The position numbers and the translations under genes were made by a program. A model generated the notes under the pieces. The model had not been told where the DNA came from, made no database searches, and was given only the letters and a program-made list of their open reading frames with translations. 64,000 nt of DNA from Argentina anserina (taxonomy: Eukaryota > Streptophyta > Magnoliopsida > Rosales > Rosaceae). The stretch spans positions 32,310,501 to 32,374,500 of the forward strand of contig NC_065874.1 in the NCBI RefSeq assembly GCF_933775445.1, read 5' to 3'. This document shows, one piece after another, positions 1-10,286 of this stretch (position 1 is its first letter; each line of letters starts with the position of its first letter).

Positions 1-145
1 TATGTTCAAAGAAGAGTAAAAGAGCTAGAACAGTACGAGGAACGATAGGGCGCAGATTAACCAACGCATAAAATAGATTAGTGCTGTAAAACACTTCCCT
101 ATTGTCCTTTTTGTACGGCCCAAATGTATATGACTCCAAAGCCGT
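1..145 (-). pseudogene. FHIT-like HIT hydrolase, exon-1 relic (copy A)
   Basis: Minus-strand reading gives the N-terminus of plant FHIT (bis(5'-adenosyl)-triphosphatase): ESYTFGPYKKDNREVFYST, then a NLFYALVNLRP stretch. The position matching the start codon (143-145) reads ACG instead of ATG, and the same frame has a TGA seven codons upstream of the conserved ESY. After LRPIVPR the sequence diverges from the usual PGHVL. The flank to about 310 resembles the flank of a second copy at 2750-2890, so the exon and its leader were tandemly duplicated. The rest of this copy would lie beyond the left edge. Reading it as dead is inference from the lost start and drifting sequence. Confidence 0.6.
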
Positions 146-309
146 CTCTGTTCATTTTTGCAGCAAAAAACAACTCAGTATCAGAATGGATCAAATCCAG
201 AAACAAGATCAGTAAGAACAACGAAGAGTTGGAATGAGAATTACCTAGGTAGAGGTGGAGGAGAAAGGAGTATGGATGATGCCTCTGCCTCAAGACGAGC
301 GTGAAATGA

Positions 310-906
310 GAACGCAGCCCGCTAAAATATGCTGTACTAGTTGCTGAGTGCCTGAGTCTTGTACTAACCTTTATTTATTTTTTTCACTAATTTCTTCTTG
401 AATTCCGATATAATATGATGTAAAGAAATCAAACAGTCATAATAAACTCATTTTTGGTTATTATGTATGATATCCACTGGATATGATCCAATGACTATTG
501 GGCAGCTAAACGTCTAAAGTATTGTATGACTCATAGAACACCCACCCAACCGACTAAAGCAACCTTATTGGAGGTATTTGATCTGAGTAGGAGTCAAGGA
601 GACCGTGCTCCACCAATTTTGAGATGATCAACAGTTTGGCAACATAAACCACGAGCTACACTGTCTAAAGAGCGAACCAAATGGCAGAGCACAAATGATA
701 CAGGATTTCCTGCTCTCATTCACAGAAAATCAATCAGACCTACTAAACAAACAATAGTTAACCACCCGAGCACACTGGAGGTAAATTGGTAATTCAAAGA
801 GTACAAATTGCCTACAGTAATTTTCTGAAGCCCCTGGTTCTCTCTGGGGTATAGCAGGCAGCGCAGGTTAGAGTAGGAACTTTCCATCTGCATTCTACAT
901 GAAAAG
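310..906. other. Intergenic, no gene seen
   Basis: AT-rich DNA between the two FHIT relics. Short open frames here show no family resemblance. Confidence 0.5.
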
Positions 907-2806
907 CTATCTGTATTCCTCTGCCTCTTGTGCCAGTTCCTCAAGGCTTCTGTCCTTTCTCTCTTTATCTAAGTCAAACTTCTGCTTTAATTCCTTCTCC
1001 TTTTCATCGAGCTATAACATTAATAACATGTGATTAGTCAATACTCAAGACGAAAACATAGGAATCTGGATGTGCTGATGTATGAGGCATGCACCTATGG
1101 AACACCTCTTAAAACTTAAAAAGTTAAAAGTCTCGGAAAAATCAAAATGTTGTTCCATTTGAACCATAGAAAAGGCAGGTGGCATACTCCCAACAAATCA
1201 CTCAAACATATAATATTGCTAAATTGCTTGATCAGATGAAAGAGAAAAGCTAAAAGCTTGCAGGAAGTTTTGAAATATGATGACAAAAGAATGGCATCAA
1301 ATAACACGTAGAGTTGTAATCTACATGCACGCTTACATGAATAGAATAGCACCACTAAAACAGTTACAGTGAAAATGATAGAATGATTCCGATATCTCAA
1401 AATATTTACTGTGTTAATGAGCAGAAACAGATTTTTGCATATAATGTATCACATGCATGTTCACTTAGTCAACAAGTCGGGAGAGTAACAGATATCCAGG
1501 GCAAAATAACTGACTACAAACCTGATCTAATGGAAGAATCAATCAAAAATTTTAACCAAATGGGCTTGGTTGCTTACATGAATCGTTAGTGTTAGAGATG
1601 TTGCTTTGTGGTAGATCTCAGGCCGACTGCCAATTTTTTGTGCTGTGATCCAAAGATCACTGATCTCATCAGCAGTGAGATCAACAAAGCGCTTCATTTC
1701 ACGCCTTGGGCAGACAAGCACATGTACATGATGTGAACAGAAGAGAAACCTATTTTTCAGTAGCAGTTGCAGTTAACCCAATAAATGGGACACCAACAAG
1801 AATGCCATGTAACTTGTCCAATTGCTTGTACTCTACCCTGTAGAATCCACAAATAGAAATTGACAGGGGGCGACAACAGCAAAATGATAAACATACATGA
1901 AATGAAGTCTACACTGGAGGTGTAAGGAAATGACCAAACACAAACTCTCCTAAGGATGACAGGATAAAAAAAGCCAGTTAGGAAACAATAGACTAGCCCT
2001 CGAGCCACCTCCAAAATAAAAAGAAACTTCAGCTGCAAACTAAAGGAGCATCAGCAATTGAATACATCAACTTTCGTGAACTCATCGGTATTTCCTAGCA
2101 AGACAGGATTGATTTTAAGGGCTAAAAGCACTGGATGATAATGCAGTCTAATCCCCAAATTACAGACCATACGCCCAAATGTTCAAAATCGAAGACTATG
2201 ATATTCAATCCATTAAGAGGTATAAGAAGTTTATAGTGATACTAACCTGAAATTATGGCCCCACTCTGATATGCAGTGTGCTTCTTCATTAACAGAAAAT
2301 AAGCAGATCCCAGCCCTTAGTAGCTTTGACCAGAAGCTGCAAACAATTGTATAACGCATATACTAATCTCTATAAGTAAACAGAACCTGAATTTTTGAGA
2401 CATACAATGAAAAATACAATAGGCTACAGAACATCATTAATGCATATGCATACAGCATTAATTCACAAATGTAATCCGATCAATCGAGAAGTTCAACTCA
2501 TCCACCTTAAAACCAACACGAATGCACTACAAATGAAGAATGTTTCCAAATTTTAACAAGCAAAAGAATGCCTTACTGATCCCAAAACACCATTTGAATT
2601 CAAACCAAAAACCAAAAGGGAAAATGGGTCATCAAGTTTGCAACTTTATACTTAATTCTACGTTCCATTAAGTTTACATGATCATCAAGTTTGCAACTTC
2701 TCATCTCAACGTTTTAATCAAGTGCAAGAGAGAAAGAAGGGTACCAGGAACAACTTAACCAACGCATACGACAGATTGGTCCAAATGTGTAGGATGCCAA
2801 AGCCAT
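907..2806 (-). pseudogene. FHIT-like HIT hydrolase pseudogene (copy B)
   Basis: Three FHIT exons can be read on the minus strand. Exon 1 (about 2745-2806) keeps the ATG and reads MALASYTFGP, then lacks about 37 nt relative to copy A, which shifts the frame. The middle exon (about 1577-1722) reads HVHVLVCPRREMKRFVDL and continues through TADEISDLW to SLTLTI. The last exon (907-1011) reads LDEKEKELKQKFDLDKE and ends EEYR-stop. The exon that should carry the catalytic HVHIH histidine triad between LTLTI and LDEKE is not visible between 1011 and 1577. Without the triad no nucleotide hydrolase can be made. A RecQ helicase fragment occupies the intron-1 position. FHIT enzymes cleave Ap3A; this copy should be inactive. 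Confidence 0.7.
1753..2336 (-). pseudogene. RecQ helicase (SIM-type) two-exon fragment
   Basis: Two minus-strand exons with intact-looking splice sites encode a piece of a RecQ-family DEAH helicase. Exon a (2247-2336) reads FWSKLLRAGICLF, a degenerate DEAH box as SVNEEAHC, then ISEWGHNF. Exon b (1753-1837) reads VEYKQLDKLHGILVGV, then GLTATATEK and a TAG stop at 1750-1752. The order matches motifs II and III of plant RecQ-like SIM proteins. The retained intron (1838-2246, donor GTTAGT, acceptor TACAG) shows the piece moved as genomic DNA, not as a retrocopy. The box has Asp changed to Asn plus one extra residue. All other helicase motifs are absent. Its 3' end abuts FHIT exon 2 within about 30 nt. 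Family assignment rests on recalled motifs. Confidence 0.65.
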
Positions 2807-3040
2807 CTATGAGAAAAGGCAGGGGCGGAACAGGAACTACCTTGGTGGGATGAGGCCTCTGCTTGTAGATGAACGTGAAATGAGAAACCCGATTCTGGAA
2901 CTGGAAGCCAATGCCGAGAGTGACATAAATGCCCTGGTCAAATTAAACACTCTTATAGGTACTTCAATCCGAGTAAAAATAAAACTCTTAAAGGTTTTAA
3001 TATTTAATTTTAGAATGATTTTTAATTTATTTTCAACTAA

Positions 3041-3049
3041 TAAACCTAA
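3041..3049. repeat. Target-site duplication, left
   Basis: TAAACCTAA, repeated exactly at 3220-3228, flanks the MITE. Nine bases is the duplication size made by Mutator-type transposases. Confidence 0.75.
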
Positions 3050-3219
3050 GGGTTATGCTATTAACACACCTCAAATTGCTATTCGAATACTCTTCTATGA
3101 TGAGAGCCAATTATAAAGTCAATATAAGGAGTAAATTTGTAAATTCAATTGAATTGTAGTGATAGAAAAATGAAGATGGTGTGTGAATAACAATTTGGGG
3201 TGTGTTAATAGCACATCTC
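3050..3219. mobile_element. Mutator-like MITE, 170 bp
   Basis: The left end GGGTTATGCTATTAACACAC and the inverted right end GAGATGTGCTATTAACACAC form terminal inverted repeats of about 35 bp that extend through CAAATTG and TATTC. Perfect 9-bp duplications TAAACCTAA sit at 3041-3049 and 3220-3228. There is no coding capacity. The TIR start (G-rich) and 9-bp duplication are typical of non-autonomous Mutator-like elements. It sits about 220 bp upstream of the FIP2-like gene and so may lie in its promoter. Confidence 0.75.
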
Positions 3220-3440
3220 TAAACCTAATTGTCTTGATAAAAAGAAACAACCTAATTGGATTAGGATTCCTTGCTTAGCTTGAATCAGAGCTAGAGCTGG
3301 CATAGGAATTCTAGATCTATTAGGATAAAGATTTTGCTCTATGTAAGCACTTGTATGTGCTAGTTTTCAACTTATATCTTTGTTAGAGAAACTACTCGTC
3401 ACGCTTCCGGCATTACATTCTCATCTTCGAATTTCAAGCG

Positions 3441-4316
3441 ATGAACTCAAAGTCTGATTTCTCCTCTTTTGTCCGCCTCAATGTTGGAGGAAAGAAACTT
3501 TGCACTCACATCTCTACTTTGACTAAGCGCGACCCTAATTCTAAGCTTGCTGCAATGTTTAGTACCGGGGATCATTCCCTGTGTATAGATGAAAAGGGAT
3601 ATGTCTATATCGACAGAGATGGTAAATCATTTACATACATTCTCAATTGGTTGAGAGATGGTAGTGTTCCTACATTAGAAGATTCTAAGTATTCGCAACT
3701 TCTAAAGGAGGCAGAGTACTTTCAGCTTGAAGAACTTGTAAGTTGTATACATCTCTTGCAGATGAATAAGAAAGAAAAAGAGCTGGGTACAGAATTAACA
3801 CGTCGTGATATCATCAAGTATATACTCGATAAGGAGCATTATTCACCTGAGCCGAAGTTTAGAGGTGTAAATCTTTCTGGCATTGATCTTTCTGGATTGG
3901 AGTTGACTGGAATAAACTTTAGCTATGCATGCATGAAAAATACGTGCTTTGCAAAAGCAAATCTTTCAAACTCAAATTTTGACCATATCGATGCTGAAGG
4001 TGCCGACTTTGACAATTCACATATTGCAGATTCTTCGTTTGAAACGGCAAATCTCAAAGGAGCTAACTTTAGTTATGCGAACTTGGGAAGGGCTTTCTTT
4101 CGTATGGCAAATCTTCAAGGATCTACATTTTACAAGGCAAAGTTGGGAAGTTCTATTCTTGATGGGACAAATCTTCAAGGAGCCAACTTCAACTATGCGA
4201 ATTTGGGAAGCTCTCAGTTTAGAGAAGCTGATCTTGAAGGAGCTTCTGCAGTGGGTATTGAATATGATGAGGGCACGATACCTTTTTCGGGCTATGTATC
4301 ACCATATATTCACTAA
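3441..4316 (+). CDS. FIP2-like BTB/KCTD and pentapeptide-repeat protein
   Basis: Single-exon gene of 291 aa. Residues 10-100 form a KCTD-type BTB/T1 domain (VRLNVGGKKLCTHISTL, GYVYIDRDGKSFTYIL, NWLRDG). Residues 142-270 are pentapeptide repeats of the A(N/D)LxG type (GVNLSGIDLSG, ANLKGANFSYANLG, ANLQGANFNYANLG), which fold as a right-handed quadrilateral helix. This matches Arabidopsis FIP2 (At5g55000), identified as an interactor of the formin AFH1; plant KCTD proteins of this kind are probably adaptors, possibly for CUL3 ligases (inference). The start is the first ATG after a leader and directly precedes the conserved BTB. A frameshifted paralogue follows 1.3 kb downstream on the same strand. 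A MITE lies just upstream. Length is close to the roughly 300 aa of the family. Confidence 0.85.
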   Translation: MNSKSDFSSFVRLNVGGKKLCTHISTLTKRDPNSKLAAMFSTGDHSLCIDEKGYVYIDRDGKSFTYILNWLRDGSVPTLEDSKYSQLLKEAEYFQLEELVSCIHLLQMNKKEKELGTELTRRDIIKYILDKEHYSPEPKFRGVNLSGIDLSGLELTGINFSYACMKNTCFAKANLSNSNFDHIDAEGADFDNSHIADSSFETANLKGANFSYANLGRAFFRMANLQGSTFYKAKLGSSILDGTNLQGANFNYANLGSSQFREADLEGASAVGIEYDEGTIPFSGYVSPYIH

Positions 4317-5064
4317 AGTATCGCTAATTAGTACGGATGGAATGATGGGAATAAGTACTGTATCTTCTATTCTTGTTTTTGTTTTTATTCAATCAAACGA
4401 TATGTATGAGGTTGAGACAGATTTCGATGTACTTAGGACGTACGCTCCTGTACTTTTAATAGAAATAAAGACCAGTTTTTTTTTAGAACGAGTAATGTAC
4501 GTATCATATTTTCATTCGATTTATTGTTCTTCTTTTTTTCTTTTCTTTTCGTGCGTTGTAAATATTCTGTGTTTTTATGGAGCCTATATTTAGTTAATGC
4601 ACAAGGGCAACTTTGTTGTTTCATATGCATCAAAAGAAAAGTTTTGTTTCATATCTCAATCAAAAGCGATGTCAGAGTTGGAACACAAGACCCAGAATTT
4701 CAGAAATTTGCTAAACATTAGAAACCCATAAACAAGAATAGAGCACAGATGATAGAACCCAAAGTTACGAAGTTTGACTTTGTCAAAGTCTCGGCCTCAA
4801 ATCCATTTAAGCCCCTATTCTTTTTTTTCTTTTTGAAAAAAAATAAAAAGATAAAAACCTTTTAAGCAACGGCTATTTCCTCCCAAACCCAAAACCCCCC
4901 AAGATTCAAAACTTCAAACCCATTTCAGAGCTCTCTCACAAAGAACCGTCTCTCCTCTCCCCAATCCTCTAGAAATTTCAGAAAGAAAAGTGAAGCTTCA
5001 AGAATCAAGACCCATTTCCCTTCAACGCTCCCAAAGCTTTCTTCTCTGCAATTGAGGTTGGTCA
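4317..5064. other. 3' flank of first FIP2-like gene and leader of the second
   Basis: No gene seen. From about 4860 the plus strand becomes CT-rich, which fits a transcribed 5' leader for the second copy. Confidence 0.45.
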
Positions 5065-5500
5065 GCAAAACTGATTTCTTTGCTCTCGCGTTTGTTTATT
5101 TCATTCATTCAGCTTCTTTGAATCATCAATCATCTCTTTGTTTTTGCATCCAGGGTTCCAAAGTTTTGATCTTGGTTCTTGGGTACCCCTGCAATCATAG
5201 TTTTGATCTTGTTCTTGGGCACACCCTGTTTCAAATCATTTGAATCGAGTCAATCGACCATTGTTCAGAGGTAAGGGAATTCAGCTTTTCCAAAACTGAT
5301 TTCTTTGCTCTCGTTTATTTCATTCATTCATCTTCTTTGAATCATCAATTATCTCTTTGTTTTTGCATCCAGCGTTCCAAAGTTTTGATCTTGGTTCTTG
5401 GGCACCCTTGCAATCATAGTTTTGATCTTGTTCTTGGGCACACCCTGTTTCAAATCATTTGAATCGACCATTGTTCAGAGGTAAGGGAATTCAGCTTTTC
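5065..5500 (+). repeat. Tandem duplication of 5' leader, two units
   Basis: Unit 1 (5065-5290) and unit 2 (5291-5500) are near-identical direct repeats. Each begins CAAAACTGATTTCTTTGCTC and ends with TTGTTCAGAGGTAAGGG followed by AATTCAGCTTTTC. Unit 2 lacks about 16 bp (for example in the CGCGTTTG and GAGTCAATC stretches). Each unit carries a good splice-donor sequence (AG|GTAAGG), so the leader of the downstream gene has two alternative donors. Confidence 0.85.
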
Positions 5501-5658
5501 TCTCTGAATTTTGCGTCTAGGCTTTTATGGTTGCTTTCTTTGTTCATGGGTCTCGAATTGTATGTGTAGGCCACTAGGGTATTTGTTCTTGTCTCTGATT
5601 TTTGATGTTCTGGTCTCTGATTTTTTATGTTCTTGATTGTGTGCGGTAGTGTGTAGTA

Positions 5659-6440
5659 ATGAAGGAATCTGATAGTGCAAGGTGGGTGAGTTTGAACGTG
5701 GGAGGGAAAAAGTTCTGTACAACATTGGATACCCTGAAGAGGCAGCCGGGGTCCATGCTCGATGTGATGTTTAGCGGGAAGTTTGATCTCCATGAGGAGA
5801 ACGGGTACGTGATGATCGACAGAGATGACAAGTTATTCAGCTATGTTTTGAATTGGTTGAGAACCGGAAATCTCCCGGTTTTAGAAGCCAGGATGTATGC
5901 TCAGTTAGCACATGAAGCTGATTACTATCAGCTCCCTGACATGAGGAATGATATTAAGGAGACTCTACTGCAGCTGAATGCGAATATGAGCAGACGAGAT
6001 GTCTTGTCAAGAAGAAAATATGGAGCATTTAGAGGTCTCAACCTTTCAGGTCTGGACCTTTCAACGTGAAGTTGGAAAATCCAAATTTCTCCGACGCATG
6101 CTTGCATCGGGTGAACTTCAGTGGAGCAGGGCTGGAATATGCAGTGAGGAGCAACTGCGATTGCCCCAATTCGATCTTTGACGGTGCAAGCTTGAACAAT
6201 AGTAACATGTGTTGTGGGAATTTCTCGGGATCATCATTTATTGATGCTAAGTGTCAGTCTGCAGACATGACAGGTGCCAATTTTACATCTACAATTCTCA
6301 CAGGAGCGAACCTGACAGAAGCGAATCTCTCAAAAGCTAATCTCACAGGTGCCGATCTGAGAATTGCAAATCTTACAGGTGCCAATCTAACAGATGCAGA
6401 TCTCACAGATGCCAATCTGCATGAGGCAACAATTCAGTGA
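5659..6440 (+). pseudogene. FIP2-like BTB/pentapeptide gene, second copy, frameshifted
   Basis: The frame starting at 5659 encodes a KCTD-type BTB (VSLNVGGKKFCTTLDTL, GYVMIDRDDKLFSYVL, NWLRTG) and enters the first pentapeptide repeats (FRGLNLSGLDLS) before a TGA at 6067-6069. The homologous sequence resumes in another frame from 6066 (KLENPNFSDACLHRVNF) and runs through excellent repeats ([19 protein letters not shown]) to a stop at 6438-6440. The offset equals loss of one base or gain of two near 6064. Total length is about 260 aa against 291 for the first copy. It is either a young pseudogene or a sequencing indel; the clean frame on both sides makes an assembly error possible. It has its own duplicated 5' leader upstream. 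Confidence 0.7.
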
Positions 6441-7673
6441 CTTGAGAATTGTTACAATGGCAAGGACAAACTTCCTTGATGCCTTTTGAAGGAGCAATCT
6501 GACACATCAGCGTGAGACATGTTTACATTGTCAAGAAAGACACTCTGACTCTGCTGCACGCTTTGCTCTCTGGACATATTTTGAATAGATAGACTTCTCG
6601 ATCAGTTCTTTGGTTCTTCCAAAGTCTTATACATTCTTTGATGGGTAGAAGCTGTTAATACCTACTTGTTACTTGTTGTTACTGTTATTAATATTCTTGT
6701 TGTTAATACTACTTGTTGCTTGTTACTGTCATTACTATTCTTTCTCTATTGTCTTCGTGTTCTCTTGTTATGATTGTGTCATTTGTGTGTGATCATTTTA
6801 CTTTTCAAATCATTCAAGGCTTCAGGCTTTTGTCTATGGTATAAAGATTCCCCAATTCATATCAATGATTGAACCAGTACTATAGATGAGTGAACTACCC
6901 TCTTCACCTAATTGAGATAAACCCCCTAATTGGGGGGTTCGGGACTAAACCCTTTGAGGGCTATGTTAGCTCATGCCTTTGATTATTAAACAAGCAATTC
7001 AGAGCAGATATATGAACCCAATGCATAGTCAGAACTTAGGTGTAGCTTTCTTCTGTGAGGTCCACCATTGGTATCAAACTTGCAATAACTGTTACAACTG
7101 CCAAAGCCTCTCCTAGCATAAGGCATAATGCATGAGATAGCTAGAAAAGGGATGCCTGATTGGTAAAGCAGTATAATTTTGAGCATTAATGGTATGCCTG
7201 AACTATGCTTGATGCCAACCCTAGCTTCAGATATTGCTCAAAAACAGTCTACCAGTCTACTTTATTCACTATCTTTGATTTGCAAACTAGTTTTGTGAGT
7301 ATTTATGTTTCGAACATTTTAGTGTCAGCATTGTGCTGCATACTACAGGGAGATGAAAAAAATTTCACCAAAGAGTGGAGTGTTGCATCAAGGAACACTG
7401 GCATCAACAATCTTCCCCTGCCCAAATAAATCAATTTTATACTGTATTTAGAAGCCGAAAGTCTACAAAGGAATTACAGTGAAAAACAAACACAAAAGGG
7501 AATCTCAGTATCACTAGACCAATAGCTGTTCATACATATTTCAAAGGACGGTATAAGAATTCAGGCACGACCACTATTTTCAACAAAGAGAGGCTTCTAA
7601 ACACAGTGGCTTACTGGTATATATAGGAACGGAATACCCGTTTTGGATAATTTTCCTGAGTGAAATGGAATGA
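6441..7673. other. Intergenic, no gene seen
   Basis: AT-rich; short T/G-rich stretches at 6650-6740 (repeated TTGTTACT-type words). No ORF here has a recognisable domain. Confidence 0.5.
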
Positions 7674-8589
7674 ATGAAAGCCTTTTTGACGTTTCATAGC
7701 CACTTCTTTCTCCAACTGGGAGATCTTTTGTCACCAGATAACAATCTCGGAAGACTTAACAACTCGCCCCTACTTCCAGTTTCAAGTAACCCTAATTCAA
7801 AATCTTGTGTTCGTAATAAGTCTATGAAATCAAATTACACTTCCATAATTTCCATCTTCCGCCCCATTATTCTCTTGATAAAACTGGGGACAATCTTGTC
7901 CTTGATATAATTTTTCACCACCACGTCCTTAGTTCCTCAAACTCCAAATTTTCAGCTCGACTCTCTTTTCGTTTCTAACTTAAACATCTCAAACACAACC
8001 TTCCAAGCTGACTGGTGTTGGAAAATATATCTTTGAGCTTAATTAGAATTGCTATACTAGGATATTCTGTAACAATTGCATATCAATATGTATTCATTGT
8101 ATTAGCTGTAGTTACCTTTCTAGTCTCCTAGCTTGTTGGAGACAAGAGTTGAGACTCTATATATTTCCTACGCATCAATGTAAAGATCATTCTGCCATAC
8201 TATTCTTTTCTTATAACTGGGATATAGCCCTTCAAATAGAGAACCGTAAGTTGGTCTCGGCTGTTCACTTTAACAGTATAAATGGCTTGATTTCATACAA
8301 TGGTAACTCACTTGCAATGTACTCCGTGAAGCCATTTGAGTTAAAATACAGTGAGCATCGACTGGTGCACATGAAGCTATCAAAACATCAGACAGCAAAT
8401 ACGAACGAATGGGTTTCTCATGAGATTAATAGGCAACAAGATGAGAATGTTGCTGTGACTTTCAACATGACAATGTTTTTTTCGGGTACATATATGACCG
8501 GCAGGTGGGGAAATGAGAAAGTTGTTTTAACCCCTCAGTGCTTAGATTTGAAGGTTGCCTTCCTAAAACTAGGTTTGGAAGTTGGATAA
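7674..8589 (+). pseudogene. NHL/LEA2 protein pseudogene, broken by stop and insertion
   Basis: One reading frame, kept through two lesions, encodes an NDR1/HIN1-like protein. An N-terminal region is followed by a membrane segment (SIFRPIILLIKLGTILSLI), then an in-frame TAA at 7908-7910. The frame continues with VPQTPNFQLDSLFVSNLNIS and TTFQADW, the usual start of the LEA2 domain. A 200-bp insertion at 8016-8215 interrupts it after the ACTGG target, then NWDIALQIENRKL resumes in frame and runs to a TAA at 8587-8589. Intact relatives are membrane-anchored and implicated in defence or abiotic stress. The N-terminal start is uncertain. An intact NHL gene lies convergently 0.9 kb away, though the two proteins are not close in sequence. 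Confidence 0.75.
8016..8215. mobile_element. 200-bp LTR-like insertion (possible solo LTR) in NHL pseudogene
   Basis: The insert begins TGTTGGAAAATATAT and ends TTCTTTTCTTATA, with a direct 5-bp duplication ACTGG on both sides (8011-8015 and 8216-8220). Removing it would rejoin the LEA2 reading frame exactly at FQADW/DIALQ. Size, TG start and 5-bp duplication fit a solo LTR or tiny LTR-type element. The TA instead of CA end is atypical; the other copia element here (46084) also ends in TA. Confidence 0.6.
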
Positions 8590-9530
8590 ATGGAGGGCCA
8601 AAGAAATGCTCACTTGCTATATGATCGAGTTGATGACCCTAATTTCATGAAACCAGAGTTGTCAATCTAATTCCTCTTCATCTCCAGAGAGGAGCTAGCT
8701 AGCATTTTAGTTTGAGATTACAATATGATGGGGTATATTATGTAATTTATGTGTACTTTTGTAGAGCATTTGCGTATTTGGCCTAGTTTGAGACGGAGGT
8801 GGAATCAGCTCATTTCCATATAAAAGCCCCCTTAATTTTTCCTAAAAGAAAAGATCTCTCGTCGTAGAAAGCACATGATCGTGCGGACATTGCATGAATT
8901 TATAAGACACTTCATATCCGTCTCCTTATAGACGGATTTGCTTCGTTTCACTCATGATCTATCAAAAAGTCGAGTCTCATTGATTGATAAAACTTCGTCG
9001 ATCCATGAATATTGAGTCACTACTTTATTGGCAAAGATCGATGATAATGTGCATGGTCTTTCAAGAGCAAGATATTAGTGCACAATTTGACCTTGTAACC
9101 TGATTTTTGGTGTATAATGAAATCCGATCCGTCTATAAATTAATGCGACTCATGTAGGTGACCAAGCACAAAATAACAGGAAAAGCAAGTTTTAGTACCC
9201 TATATATAGCTTGTCCACTTATCCCAAACTTTCGAGCAATTTTGAAAAGAACAATTCTCTAGCTTTAACATTATATTCAAAAGATGATAGGCAATAATTA
9301 ATGAAATCAGAGTTTTCTTTTGTATGAACCATGAAAACATAGCTAGCTGGCAAAATTGTTAACCTTATACAATATCTAGATAAAGCTATGAATCTTGTAT
9401 CCATCGATCATAGGATGGATCCAAATGATTTGCTCTCATCTAAGAATATAGGTTGCAGCTTCAATGAATTTGTCAATGCTAGGTAACTGAACTCAATTAT
9501 GAGGATGAATCTTACATTAAGTCTCATAAT
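8590..9530. other. Intergenic between convergent NHL genes
   Basis: AT-rich; holds the 3' flanks of both genes. No further coding signal recognised. Confidence 0.5.
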
Positions 9531-10286
9531 CTAGGATTTGAAAATCCGATAATCACACCTTGCATTGTTCCCAAAATCAATTTCCGTTTGTTTGCAATCA
9601 CATGCCGCTATGATCGGAATCTGATTCATCATCACCCCTGCGATTGGGAAGCTAACACTTCCGACCAAGGACAGTTTCATCTCAAACTCATTGTTTTTTA
9701 TATCTTGTTTCATCTGCTCTGCGTCGTCTTTATCAACCCCCGGATTGTTAACTCCAATGCTTGTATTCATTGATTTTGAGGATTTATTTGGCTGAGTAAA
9801 TGAATGAAACTCGGTATTCCCCAATTGCACATTGTCATAATAAGCACTCACTTTGAACGACCCGAATTTGAGCTCGGTTTTCTCATTCTGGTTGTTAAAC
9901 TCCATTAACAAATCTACCTTTCCCTTCAAACTCACCTTCTGCTGCTTGTTCTGGTTACTAAACTCAATCTGGGTTGCATTGAACCTCCGGACCCGAATTA
10001 CAGGCAGGTAAGAATGGAAGATGGAGATGAATACAAAACCTAAGATGAGGGCGAGGAGGACGAAGGCGAAAATGAACATGCATCCCCATGCACAGCATGC
10101 ATAGCCACGTGGACGTATGCGTTTCGGACGTTCTCCATCTAAATCCGGTGGGGGGAAGTATGCTCCGTCACGGTTGGTGCTCGGAGTAGAATGCTCGGAG
10201 AAGACAACGTGGCGTGCGCTGGCCCTGCTGCTGCTGTGCTTCGACTTGGAGCTGCCGGGAGGGGCTGGCAGCATGTCTTCCCTCAT
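9531..10286 (-). CDS. NDR1/HIN1-like (NHL) LEA2-domain membrane protein
   Basis: Intronless, 251 aa. Residues 1-60 are a cytosolic Ser/Pro-rich and basic region (SKSKHSSSRASARHVVFSEH, GERPKRIRPRGYACC). Residues 66-90 form one membrane helix (MFIFAFVLLALILGFVFISI). Residues about 95-245 are a LEA2/WHy-type domain starting LPVIRVRRFNATQIEF, with GKVDLLMEFNNQNEKTEL and a C-terminal CDCKQTEIDFG. The architecture is that of type-II NHL proteins found at the plasma membrane or ER and linked to pathogen and stress responses. The ATG at 10284-10286 is the first in frame after an in-frame-poor leader. No catalytic role is expected. The exact family member is not assignable by eye. Confidence 0.8.
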   Translation of the reverse strand: MREDMLPAPPGSSKSKHSSSRASARHVVFSEHSTPSTNRDGAYFPPPDLDGERPKRIRPRGYACCAWGCMFIFAFVLLALILGFVFISIFHSYLPVIRVRRFNATQIEFSNQNKQQKVSLKGKVDLLMEFNNQNEKTELKFGSFKVSAYYDNVQLGNTEFHSFTQPNKSSKSMNTSIGVNNPGVDKDDAEQMKQDIKNNEFEMKLSLVGSVSFPIAGVMMNQIPIIAACDCKQTEIDFGNNARCDYRIFKS

